This document shows, piece by piece, positions 46,926-57,986 of a stretch of 64,000 nt of DNA. The DNA comes from Rosa chinensis. Taxonomy: Eukaryota; Streptophyta; Magnoliopsida; Rosales; Rosaceae. The notes beneath the pieces were generated by a model. That model did not search any database, was not told the DNA's origin, and was given only the letters and a program-made list of their open reading frames with translations. The translations under genes were made by a program, and so were the position numbers. How positions within the stretch are numbered: the first letter of the stretch is position 1; each line of letters starts with the position of its first letter. The stretch covers positions 34,956,001 through 35,020,000 of the forward strand of contig NC_037090.1 in assembly GCF_002994745.2 (NCBI RefSeq). The letters run 5' to 3'.

Positions 46926-49370
46926 TTAGTACGTGTAAAAAGAAATAGCTCTCATGTACTCCATTTGCTCAGTAAAAGCTCAAATGAATAAACTTTTTTT
47001 CCTTTTTATGTTTTAAGATGTCATATTTGCAACACCAGAATCTGACTAGCCAATAGTCAGTCAGATTGGTCCTTGAGATTTCTGGGCTTAGGACTATGTC
47101 GGTCCTCGAGTTTCATGTTCTTGTATGCAATTGCAACCTGGTGACGTGTAATAAGTTAAATAAATAAATAAAACAATGTCAAGGGTCTTGAATCTAAGTT
47201 CCGGGAAAAGTTGATAAAAGTCACATTAAAAAAAAAAAAAAAAATCCACATTCTGATGTCTCGTGACTTTGTTTAACTATCAGACCAGATGAAAAACAAA
47301 GAAGAGACTCTGGTTTATTATGTCTATTCTTACAGGATTCAAGAATGATGGTTGCATTGTTACCAAAGAATATCTGAGATTGCGTCTGTGCTTGACAAGA
47401 GAAGCACTTCCTCAAAAAGTGTCAAGTTCTAACGAAAATTTCTAATTGCATATTTCTTGAAAATATCAATCAACCAATTTGTTAGAGCATGGTTCAGTTT
47501 TGTACCGTTTTAAACAGAAAATGCGTGTCACAAGCATGGGATACATTAAATATACCTGAATGTTTCTTGAGGCTTTAAACCATTGATATTTATGATGAGC
47601 ATATCCCAAGCAACAGCTCTCTGAAAACCCAGACATTGAAATCACAAGTATTAATATATAGGATGAATATTTATTCGGTGAAATAGAAACAACAGTGAGA
47701 TAAGACAAGGTTTCATTTCAGAATGATGATAAAATCTGAGGAGTTCGGACAAAGGAGAGGAAAGAAAAAGCTGCATGACAACTAGAAGCCTTTGACAGAT
47801 GATCATCATGGCCAATATCTTTCCAAACTCGAATGGTCCTATTCCCAATGTGGCTGATTGATATATCAAATCTAATGCAGGTGAAGCATAAGCATAGGTT
47901 AAGAAATCTACTTTCAGATTTGAATTATCCCTTATCAGGTACCTGTTCCTATACTCTATAACTAGATTATATATCACTTTTCTTTAATTCAATATCTTCC
48001 AGGTGGCCTGTCTATCAATCTCTTTCTATTATAAATTTAATCCAACTCATAAGAGAACTTCTAGAAATGAATTACAGGTACCAAAGTATAGTACATTAAA
48101 AATTAGAGTTCATTTTCAAGATGTTTTTTTAATGTTCAAGCATAGCTGTCTGAAAATTTCAGCAGTGAACATTTTAACTATGGAAATTCACCATAACATG
48201 ATCAATACTTGAATGCATCCAAAACATTATTCCGGAATAAATCTACACGTGTAAAAAACCAAACTGCCAAACTATCATATCGTTTGATATTAGATAAGTC
48301 ATGGGAAACACAAATTAGTAGGTACTCCTGCAGTGTAACAAGTATCCAACAACATTCTTCAATCTTTATAAATTCAACAAAATTTATAGCCAACAATTTC
48401 TGACATAAATAGATGCAATTGAAAACTTTAGGTAGTTTAACAAGTCAGAATCTTAGACTCAAAATGTAATTATAATTTCCACAAGTCGTGCAAGAAAAAT
48501 TACAGATTCAACAATTCCCGACATAATAAGATGCAACTGAGCTTACTTTGGGTAGTTCGACATTTTAGAATCTTAGACTCAAAACAAAATAATAACTGCA
48601 ACAAATCATGCAACATAGGTAAGCATGAAATGAACACTAATATATGCAAACTTTCCATGTTTTAGTGCTTTATATGTTTCTTTTTCTTCAACAAAAGTTT
48701 AAAGCAACCCATTTAATTTCAAACATGGAAGCATATGGAGCGAAATACAAATTAAGACCAATTCTTAATCTGAAATTTTGATCTTTGTCTCAAGTCCAAA
48801 GGAAACTTCCAAACTTCAATTCAAGATTTCCTACTTTACTTCCTTCAAGACCATCCCCTACCCAACCATAATTATGACCACTAATATTTCCTACACCTTT
48901 CCTGTTTTCCTTTTCAATCAGACAGTAGCTATGAAAAGAACATTCAAAATATGCAAATGATGCTTCATTGGTTAAATCAGAACTGCACTTGCGCATGCTA
49001 AGAATGATCATTTAATAAATAAAATTTCTTTTTTAACTTGATTAATTTACTTATCATTTACCAATCAAAAAGATGGAATACTACATTTCATTATAATGAA
49101 TTTCATGCTTGATATTTTGCTAAAATGTCAGTCAATTCTGAGAGAAATTGAACAGTATTTTCGTCTAAAATCAAAGGGATATAGACTCATAGCAACAATC
49201 ACTATAAACTTTGCACAAGTGAAAAGGGCCTCCACATTACCAATATCAAATAACTCATATCTGTATTTCAAAAACTCACGCATGAAAAAGATACAAATAA
49301 ACCAGCCTGACTGAAGTTACCAGCAACAGAGCAGCAGAAGTGTGAGAGGAATGGAAACAATTGTGACGCT
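46926..49370. other. Intergenic AT-rich sequence
   Basis: No gene or repeat recognised. There is an A-run of about 17 at 47,228-47,244. Two stretches near 48,410-48,480 and 48,525-48,600 share phrases such as GGTAGTTYRACA and GAATCTTAGACTCAAAA, a weak internal duplication. Confidence 0.35.
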
Positions 49371-49371
49371 T

Positions 49372-49490
49372 TGTTGTTGTTTTTTTTTTATTTTAACCCC
49401 ACCCCACCCTGATGGGGCTCGAACAAATGATCTCCCAAATGGGAAACCATTGCCTGACCACCCCACCAAACACATGCACCACAAATGAAC
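49372..49490 (-). mobile_element. Probable tRNA-derived SINE
   Basis: On minus a box-A-like TGGTCAGGCAATGG is followed about 30 bp later by a box-B-like TTCGAGCCCC. The sequence then ends in an A-rich tail and CAACAACAA. The spacing and order fit an RNA polymerase III promoter of tRNA origin. No target-site duplication was found. Confidence 0.5.
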
Positions 49491-49499
49491 TTGAAACAA

Positions 49500-50610
49500 A
49501 ATATTGTTCGAACTTGAGCCAGAATTAATTATTACTCTGGAGCAGTTTGAGATTTCCCATATTCACACAGTGTAACATGACTTCATTGCCAAACGTAACT
49601 GGATATTGACATGGGAACCCTCTTCCTTGTTCATACCCCAGACTATGTCTCTGGCTTTCTCAGTCTACTGAGGTTCTTAAGGATGCTGGAAAAAACCTAC
49701 CAGGGATTATATTATGCATGGAATACACTGGAAGTGGTAGGAGTTTCTAATCCAGAAAATGGGTAGCAATGAAGAAAGAATCGAAGACAAGTTACCTACC
49801 CTGTAGCACTTGTTTGTGACAGCCAAAAAGTGAGTCCTAATAAAGAAGTTGCCATTTATCATCCCTTCCAGCAGCTCCCTGTTGGCCTCCTAATGAGGCA
49901 ATTACTGCCCTAACATGTAAGACCAACATTACTTTCCGGGAAGAGATTGTTCTTTATCAACAGGAACATTGCTTTTACCCAAATTTTTAGGATCAGTCAA
50001 ACGGCTGGAACTTAAAGGATTGCCAGGTGAAAAAGTGAATATGTAATAGAATTCAACACACTTTAGAGGGAATGCTCCAATCCTGAGCGACCGGCACATT
50101 GGATCCAGAGGGTTTGAAAGTCAATGAACACAATCTACCCCTAACAGTAGTAAAAACAGTATACAGAATGCAAAAGGAGGACTCCTTTTGTTGCTGCAAA
50201 TGAGGTTGCTATGCTCCAGGTTATAAGGAATAGACTGTGACAGCCAAACAAATTTTCTTCTCCAGAGAGGAGAGAGACCTGGCCTTCCAACTGCAAGCAG
50301 CCCAATTTTTAAGGGATTGTTTCTGTAATGTTCATACGGTTTCAAAATGCAATAAATCGATTCATATGGAAAACAAGATCAGTGTATCAAGTTACTATTG
50401 GATCTGTTAATATGGAATGTACAATATCAATATGTATAAAACTATAAACTTACCATTGGCAAAGGTAGAGCTCTGGGAAGAACAGAAAGTAAAAGTGTTT
50501 ACCTATAGGAAAGAAGACTTGGGAAGAAAGATACAGACAGTTCAACAAGAAATAAATGTTTTCTTGATAGCACTTGTGTATCAACCGACTCTCAGCTACA
50601 ACTTAACAGT
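49500..50610. other. 3' flank of the PPR gene
   Basis: No coding sequence. Parts at 49,815-50,035 and 50,440-50,600 are shared with the older duplicate at 42.4-46.1 kb, so this is the downstream region of the PPR gene and probably holds its 3' untranslated region. Confidence 0.45.
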
Positions 50611-52215
50611 TTAGTCTTCATCACCATCAAACCGAAAAGACTTTAAATGCTTGGCAGTTGCAAATGACAACAACATGATTTCCTGCATGAGCACATGCGA
50701 CCTGTCTCCAGCGGTAAACTCATAAACCTCGCCATTGACTTCAATTAAGCTACATCCGGGAACCTTTCTCACCCTTTTCTCCTCCATTCCCTTCCTCAAG
50801 AGTGTGACATCGTCCCACTGGTTTTCAGAGGCATAAATGTTTGAAAGAAGAACATGCACACCACTGTGGTCTAATCTTTGCCCGGTGAAGCGCTCTACCA
50901 TTTCTTTTCCCAAATCAAGGTCTCCATGAACTCTACAAGCATTGAGCAATGCACCCAAGACGTACGAGTCTGGTTCCATTGGCATCTCTGTCACAATCTT
51001 ATTTGCCTCCTCTAGCATCCCAGCTCTCCCCAGTAAATCCACCAAACAACCATAATGCTGGACCCCTGGCTGTATCCTGAAACTATTGTTCATACTTCTG
51101 AAGATTTGCAATCCCTCATCCACCATCCCCACTCGACTGCAAGCACTCAAGACACATACAAATGTAACTTCATTAGGCGCAATTCCCTCATTCTTCATTC
51201 TCGCAAACAACGAAATGGCGCTTGCACTCTCACCATTATTAGCAAGGCCTGATATCAAAGAAGTAAAAGCAAACACATCCCTCTTCGGCATCTCATCAAA
51301 CACAGCGCGAGCAGTTTCAACACAACCACACTTTGTGTACATGTCAACAAGAGCAGTGCCCAACACTGTATCTAATCTCATCCCCTTCCTGTTGACATAG
51401 GCATGTATCCACCTTCCCTGATCCAATGCACCCACAAAAGCGCAAGCAGTGAGCGCACCCACAATCCCGGCATGGTTAGGAGAAACACCAGCAGTCTGCA
51501 TATCAGCAAAAAGCTCCAAGGCCTCTCTAAACAACCCCAAATGCACATACCCGTTAATCATAGCACTCCAAGAAACCGCATTTTTCTCAGGCATTTCATC
51601 GAACAGCTGGCGTGCGATCACAATCTGGCCGGACCTAACATACCCATTAACCAATGCAGTCCAGGTGACTACATCTTTATGCACACTCATATCAAACAGT
51701 TTACGAGCTGGGTTTATAAAGTCACATGTCACATACAAATGGATCAAGCCATTCTGCACAAAATCATAAGACTCCCAACCCAACCTAATTGCATGGGCAT
51801 GGAGCACCACACCAAAAGAAACACTGGAGAGCTCAGCACAAGCTCGCAGAACAAAAGAGAATGTGTAGTTATCAGGCAAGAAACCGCTTCGAAGCATATC
51901 AGCGTAGACAGATAAGGCGCTTATGGATTCATTTCTGTCGGTAAAGCCTCTGATCATGACATTCCAAATGTAAGTGGTTCGACTAGGCATGAAACGGAAG
52001 AGTTGATAAGCGTGGCGTAGATCATCAGAGACGGTGCAGAAGGCAATGATCTTGGCTGCTGCGTAAGGATCGAAAAGGGTGCCCGAAACTGCGAGGTGGG
52101 ATTGAACTTGCTTGATGTGCGCCATGGTGAGGCACTGGTCCAGAATTGATAGAGCTCTCTTACTCGAACGAGTGATGTTCATTTCACTTCTTGACTTTGT
52201 ATTCCAACTTCTCAC
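50611..52215 (-). CDS. Pentatricopeptide repeat protein, PLS class with E domain
   Basis: Intronless, 534 residues. After a short N-terminus (ILDQCLTMAHIKQVQSHLAV) come about ten PPR motifs of P, L and S type, for example YIWNVMIRGFTDRNESISAL, DVVTWTALVNGYVRSGQ, NAVSWSAMINGYVHLGLFRE and HYGCLVDLLGRAGMLEEA. The E/E+ region follows (LLSNIYASENQWDDVTLLRK, CSLIEVNGEVYEF, GDRSH). The DYW deaminase domain is absent; the protein ends about 40 residues after GDRSH. PLS-E proteins are nuclear-encoded, enter mitochondria or chloroplasts and specify C-to-U RNA editing sites, often recruiting a DYW partner. The particular target cannot be told by eye. The start at 52,215 is the most upstream ATG; residue 12 is an alternative. 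The reading frame is intact, unlike the sister copy at 46.1 kb. Confidence 0.95.
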   Translation of the reverse strand: MRSWNTKSRSEMNITRSSKRALSILDQCLTMAHIKQVQSHLAVSGTLFDPYAAAKIIAFCTVSDDLRHAYQLFRFMPSRTTYIWNVMIRGFTDRNESISALSVYADMLRSGFLPDNYTFSFVLRACAELSSVSFGVVLHAHAIRLGWESYDFVQNGLIHLYVTCDFINPARKLFDMSVHKDVVTWTALVNGYVRSGQIVIARQLFDEMPEKNAVSWSAMINGYVHLGLFREALELFADMQTAGVSPNHAGIVGALTACAFVGALDQGRWIHAYVNRKGMRLDTVLGTALVDMYTKCGCVETARAVFDEMPKRDVFAFTSLISGLANNGESASAISLFARMKNEGIAPNEVTFVCVLSACSRVGMVDEGLQIFRSMNNSFRIQPGVQHYGCLVDLLGRAGMLEEANKIVTEMPMEPDSYVLGALLNACRVHGDLDLGKEMVERFTGQRLDHSGVHVLLSNIYASENQWDDVTLLRKGMEEKRVRKVPGCSLIEVNGEVYEFTAGDRSHVLMQEIMLLSFATAKHLKSFRFDGDED

Positions 52216-52780
52216 TCACCTTCAGCCTCAAATAGCATCAGACTCTGTTTCGCACGTCGCATGCTCCGGCAAAGTACTTCTCGATCGCAGGAAAGCGACT
52301 CTAATAGGGGCTCCGAGACTGATGGACCAAGTTTACATGTTATTTAAGGACGACGGTGTCTTTTTTACCATTGAGATCAGTTCAGTTTTGATATGGAAAG
52401 GTGGTCTTGTAGTAGGGGTTAATCCACCATTGCATGGGCTGGTGTTTCATTCAATGCTTAGTACATTCGTTTTTGAAATTAATTTTTTTCTTCATTAACA
52501 TATCATAACATGCGGTGTTTTAATAGGTGCATGTGTGTGTTTTTTTTTTTTTTTTTTTTTTTTTGTAATTCTGTGCGGCTAGTATTGTGTGTGTCAAGCT
52601 GAGATTGTTTACGTGGCTTAGTATGATGCTGTCTCAGGAATATTTGTATTGATGAAAATGAAAGTATTGATGGTACTATTTAAGATAATCTTGCCTGTAG
52701 AAAAAATCAGTAACTAACTGGTTGTGTAGTGTAGAGGAGATATAATCTTACCCAAACTTTTGCTTATCGATGAGATATAA
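52216..52780. other. Upstream region of the PPR gene
   Basis: No gene recognised. It likely contains the minus-strand promoter of the PPR gene. A T25 run lies at 52,540-52,564. The plus-strand open frame at 52,112-52,498 overlaps the PPR start and has no domain. Confidence 0.35.
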
Positions 52781-52782
52781 TC

Positions 52783-53000
52783 TTACCTTGAAATGTTTTT
52801 GACCCTCAAACATGTGAACACGACTAAAGCTAGAGGAGGCAGTTGGCTGATGCGTTCTGCTTCAAAGCTGTGTGCAGTGTCTCCCCAAAGAGTAACCCTT
52901 ATAGTTAGAGCACATTCTCGATCAAATTGATCAAGAGTAAATCGGTAGTTGGCATTGACTCTTTTGATTTTTGCTTCCAAGTATTTTTGCGACATGATTT
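52783..53000 (-). pseudogene. RPA1-like OB-fold fragment, possibly Helitron-derived
   Basis: The minus frame reads YRFTLDQFDRECALTIRVTL, WGDTAHSFEAERISQLPPLA and LVVFTCLRVKN. This resembles the DNA-binding OB fold of replication protein A large subunits (LWGDxA, then hydrophobic strands ending in xRVK). In plants such single OB folds are abundant as Helitron-associated or expanded RPA-like sequences. The rest of the protein, including other OB folds and a zinc ribbon, was not found. No Helitron ends were identified. Confidence 0.5.
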
Positions 53001-53519
53001 CCAGTAGCCTTTCTCTGGGTTTTGTGGATAAAAGCATCATTTGTTTATAAATTGAAGCAGTTCTCAAACAATGGAAAAGTTGGGTCACTTTAATCATATG
53101 AAAGATTTGAATAACATAGCACAAGAAAGATTTGAATAACACAGCAAAAGTAAACAAAAAAAATAAAATGGATTGAGTTAGTGCAATGAGAGTATGTAGC
53201 TTAACCCTAGAAATTTGTACAACAATAGAGAATGGATGCGCCCAAAAAAATTGGTTTCAAAAAAAATATATTCCAAAGTCTTGTATTTAAGTTGCATATA
53301 GGCCTACAGCCCTGCAGGCTCGCTCAACGGTACTACTTTTCAGGGACAAAAAGGGACAGATGGCCATTAGATTCAAATTAACCAGATCCGAAGGGTGAAA
53401 GAAACTTTACCAACCTTCATGGATTCCACCCAATCCGTTACCCATCTTCATTCGCTGCTCCCTCTCTCTTTTTCTCTCCCTCACCCCCTCTCTCTATTCT
53501 CTTTCTTGATTACTAGGTT

Positions 53520-53870
53520 TTTGTTTTTTTTTTTCAAAAAGGAAAATGAAGACACGAAAACAACCAACTCCTAAATTATCCAGGAGAAAAGTCGAGGAAG
53601 CTGAAAGAGGATGTGCTCTGGTCTAGCTTTGAGCACGTCTGTGATGACCAAATTTGGCTATGACATCAGCTAGAAAGTTTGTCTTCCACTTGATATGACA
53701 AAATGAAACAACCTGAGTGAGCTGAGCAAGGGATTTGATATCTTTTACGATTTGAGTGACGCGCCAAGGGATCTGGATTCTTCCATTAAGACTGTCGAGT
53801 AGTAGTTGGGAATCACCTTCAATCACAATTTGATCGAGAAAAAAAAAATAGCAACCTCTTGGAGTTATCC
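53520..53870 (-). mobile_element. LINE 3' fragment with RNase H remnant
   Basis: The minus frame reads [40 protein letters not shown] and KTNFLADVIAKFGHH, the second half of a plant LINE-type RNase H, much like the LINE at 43.1 kb. A T-run on plus at 53,521-53,533 is the poly-A tail on minus. Target-site duplications were not resolved. Confidence 0.75.
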
Positions 53871-54082
53871 TGCACTTGGAAGAAGAAGTAGAAAAAGGAA
53901 TAAATATAGTGATAATTTGATTCTTCGTCACCGTAGTAAATAGGCGAGAAAATAGAATTTGTTTCTTCGTCTTAAAAAATAATAATAATAAAAACAAAAA
54001 TATATGGGCGAACGACTCTAATAAAAAGAAACGGTAACCTCTCTGCTCTATTTGCTTGCAGTGCTATGCCTATAAAAAAAAG

Positions 54083-54172
54083 TAGATAACTTGGTATATC
54101 TACCATACGACCATTAACTAAAATATGTCTGTGGTTAACTAATTGGCGGGCTTGAGGAATGGTCGAAGCCAT
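54083..54172 (-). pseudogene. rps4: Nuclear insertion of plastid rps4 (uS4c) fragment
   Basis: The minus strand reads [20 protein letters not shown] then GRMVDIPSY, the S4 RNA-binding segment of chloroplast ribosomal protein uS4. Homology starts just before the Met and stops after SY, so only about 88 bp were captured. This is a nuclear plastid DNA insertion. About 70 bp away, GGGCGAACGAC at 54,006 matches the 3' end of plastid trnH-GUG, perhaps a second tiny plastid piece. Confidence 0.8.
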
Positions 54173-54179
54173 ACATAAG

Positions 54180-56417
54180 GAATGCTACTAATACCAACTA
54201 TAGTTCACAATTTAGATAAACCAAAAACATTTGATATCAAAACTAATTTTCACTTACCTATGAACTGCATGTAGCCAATCAAGTTCATATATTTTAAAAC
54301 AAATAAATATTTTTCATTACTAATTTCAAAATTTAACAATTAAATCCAAAAACAATAAAGTAACTCCATTCACAAAAATAACATCGTGAGAGTTACTAAC
54401 CTCAATATCTCGCTACATCTTCACACACAAAATGAGATAAAGTACAGAACACATTCCATCAAGCGCCTAAGGAAGTTAAGTCTCAACTTAGTACACAATG
54501 AATAATGAAAGTGTTTAAAGTTATAATCGTGCACTTGAACTAAAAATTAAAGGTTACGCCAATCAAGATGAAACTTCACCTGAGAGAACCAAAGGTCTTA
54601 GGAACACTTCTGGTGTCAATTTGATATAAAGAAAGGAGGAACCAACGGTTGAATCCTCATCAATCGAAAACCAAAAAAACTGAAGCTACGTTTAACCTAA
54701 CATGTTCAAACTATTGAATTATGAAAAATTAATAATATCTATATGCTCATGTTGACGAGTAGAGGATAATGAAGCAAATAACAGCATCAAAAGAGACTTT
54801 GGACCCACCACCACAAGTGGTTGTGTGTAAGTCCCAAACCCCACCCAATGAACTTTAAAATCAGCAAGATCCGACCGGTCAAGATGAAGAGGGCAACAAG
54901 AGGAACAACTTTTATACCTGACACTAAGGACTATTTGGCCTAGATCTCCCTTGGAAGCTCGTGGTGGCCGAAATTTCAAATCCAAAATTCAAGCTCCACA
55001 GGTCGAATTGAGCTTCAAGACTAATATGGATGGAAAGAGCAAGAGGAGAGCTACAAAACCTAGTCGAATTTGAGCCCCAAAGTTGTCAGACTAGACCAGA
55101 GCAGTACCGGCGACCCGCCACCGTGTTTCAGCCCTTGTTGCGCCATGCACAGTGGGATCTGAGGCTAGTGGTTGTGGGAAAGGTGGGGGGGGGGGGGGGG
55201 GGGGGGGGGGGGGAGAGAGAGAGAGAGATGGTGGCGCTGCCATGTGACACCGGAAGGCAGAGATGGGTCTGGGTCTGGGTCAGCAGCAAAACGGGTCGAG
55301 TTAGGGTTTTTAGGGGAGAAAATTTATTTTCGAGTTGCGTACTTTCTTTTCCTCATTTAAAAACCAATATGTAGGGTTGTACACTTGTACCAATGCGTGA
55401 TATTCCTATTTTGTTTGCTTACTCTTATTGCTCTCATTGGTTTGATTTTGGTAGACTATCCTATATTATTTGAGTTGTTGTTTATGTTTCGAGGGTATGT
55501 ACATAAATTATGTAGTACTTAGTCAGTACTGATGGACAAATTATGTTTTAAGGAAGAGTATTGATGTTGATCTGTGAGGATCTTTTGCTTGTATGCAGTA
55601 CTAATGTGCAAATTGAATGAGTAGTTATGGTTGATCTTCATTATGGTACAAGTGTTTCTCAATGTTGATCTTTATTCTTAATTGTTAATTTTCTTAAGAA
55701 TCATACTGATCTTGATGGCTAGGGTAGTGAACCCTTCAAATCAGAAATTTTTATTAATAAAAAAAAAAAAGTGGAGTGAAATCAGGTTCTTTTTATCTTT
55801 AATTAAGAAATTGATTTGGAGGGAAAATGGGGTAGGAACAGTGAAATATGGAGGGAATAGGTGTCAAATCTCTATTGTCAAAGGCAGAAAATATTTTGTT
55901 GGTCGAACATGAGGGTTATTTTGGTCTTTTTTTTCTCTACGCGCCATCACGGAAACTGGACGGAAGTACGTCTTTGATAGCAAAATAAGAGCTCAAATTG
56001 TTATATTTTTTGAGTCCAGATATCGAATTGACTGGGCACAAGAGTTGAAGGATGATGGTGATTTAACTCTTTTACATTTTGAAGGCGAGGAAAAACTGAT
56101 CTATTGATATAAAATCATACAACATCACTCGGTCAAGCTTGAGAGGTCCTAAGACCCCTCATATTACAACTCGATACTCGAATAAAACGACTACAATCCA
56201 AAACAGAAACTTCAAAAAGACTAAAATCCTAAAGGAACTGCAGAAAACGAAAATGCAGAATTTGAAAAAACTCCCTACCCCTACACTGCCCTAAAATGGG
56301 AACAAATGTCCTGAACATCTTGACGCCTAAGAGCCTCTTGGCCGTTGTACATCGCAACATTCAACACACCCACAACAACATTCTAGGAACAGGTGCACGA
56401 CAAAGAGCAGGATAGAC
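54180..56417. other. Unassigned sequence with poly-G tract
   Basis: No gene recognised. Open frames near 55,030-55,374 run through the poly-G and GA repeat and are low-complexity. The text at 54,720-55,110 looks like a repeat, but no second copy is in the window. Confidence 0.3.
55185..55228. repeat. G29 homopolymer followed by (GA)n
   Basis: 29 consecutive G at 55,185-55,213, then about seven GA units. Confidence 0.95.
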
Positions 56418-57657
56418 TGTCAGCCCCGAAAATAATTAAGGAGCTAAAGTGAAATAGTTCGAGATTTGATTTGTAATCTCGATAAGTGCTAAAGACAATT
56501 GAGAAATTCTTCTGAATTTTTAAGGAAGTGAACTCTACAATTTAAGGGTTTATTAATAAAGTACGTGACACGACGAGTTCGTGGGAATTTTCAAAAAAAA
56601 TTTCAGACACCCGACTTATTTGTTATGATTTTCTAAAATTTCAAGACTACAGAAATTATTTAACGGAATAGAAAATTTGCAATGCGATCTGAACCGTTGA
56701 TTCTAAATCCCGTCAAATCTGGGCTATCGATTTCAAATATATAAGGGACCCAAAATCAGATCGACCGCCCCAGATTACTCTAGAACTCTCAACGTCGAGA
56801 CCCGAATAGGCGACCCGGCGACCAGCGAAAGCAACCTGAAGGGAAATCCTCCGTCCGGTCACCTCGCAGCGGTGCACCGAGTTCCATTTGTCTTCTCATC
56901 GCTGAAGTCACTACGTTCTTGGATTGTTCATTCTCTGATCAAGGAAAGAGAATCGAAGCCCGAAAGCTTCGGTGCTTCCGGCGCGATTTCTGGCTATTCC
57001 AGCGACCGTATATCATGCATGAGGTATGAAAATCGATCACCTCTTCGTGCTCTACATATTGGTATAATTATTTTTCCAATTCGGGTGGAGTTTAATGAAC
57101 TGACTTTTTGGTGGTTCTCGGTTACCGACGGAGCCATTGTTTCCGACGGTCGTCTGGGAGCTTCTTGTTTCGTCTTGGACGTCCTGGAACCTTGGTTGAT
57201 ACAGAGCCGAGCTTCATTCATCGATTAGGAGGATTCGGGTACGTTGTGCCGCCGCTCTCGGTGACGGACGGTCTCAGCACCTTTTGGTTTGCCCTCCGCC
57301 TAGACTTGCATTTTAAATTGGGTACTGATGTTTGATTATGGTTTAGAAGTGGCAACTCGGATGGTATTAGATTGCGTTGAGTTCAGTGGAAGTGTCGAGA
57401 ACTAGAGTAGTGGGAGTAGTTAAATGTCCTTGTAGTAGGCAACTCGGCATCTATATCCGCTATACATGCTGGCCACTAGTTTCATTGCATTGTGATCGAT
57501 TAAACTTGGTATTGAATTAGTATGATGAGTAGCTGCTGTACACATTAGTGGAAAAATGTGGGATTGAGATATTGTTGTTGTTTCTGTGTGAGAATACGAG
57601 AACTAAGTAAGAAGCATGAGAGAGAGAGAGATGACACCGCATGTATAGTGGTTGTCT

Positions 57658-57661
<4 letters not shown>

Positions 57662-57688
<27 letters not shown>
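57662..57688. repeat. G27 homopolymer
   Basis: 27 consecutive G inside the degenerate left LTR. Confidence 0.95.
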
Positions 57689-57986
57689 TGTGAGAAGGAC
57701 AGCGAGAGTGGGGAAGTGCACTTGGAGCGACTGCGGGTGAATGGGATAAGCCACCGAGATGGGTGTTCTGTCTCAACCAGTAAATTAATGATGACAACCC
57801 CGGATTTCCAGGTGAGGCTGGGCTAGAATAGGTCCACAAGTGAGGCCAAGGGAATCCACGTGCGAGAAGTATACAGTTGGTGTCTCTGAGACTTGCAGGG
57901 CTACGGGTCTACATGCAAGGGGACCTTGACTCCTAAGCGGGTAGTGTTGTATTGCATGGCAGCTGGATGAAGAGAGCGGTGTGGGA

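Noticed and set aside
51055..51915. Plus-strand open frames opposite the PPR gene
   Set aside because: Shadows of the PPR coding frame.
54003..54016. A plastid trnH-GUG gene
   Set aside because: Only about 11-14 bases match the 3' end of trnH; no cloverleaf exists. Kept as a possible scrap in the finding only.
55030..55374. Glycine-rich open frame
   Set aside because: It exists only because a poly-G tract is open in every frame.
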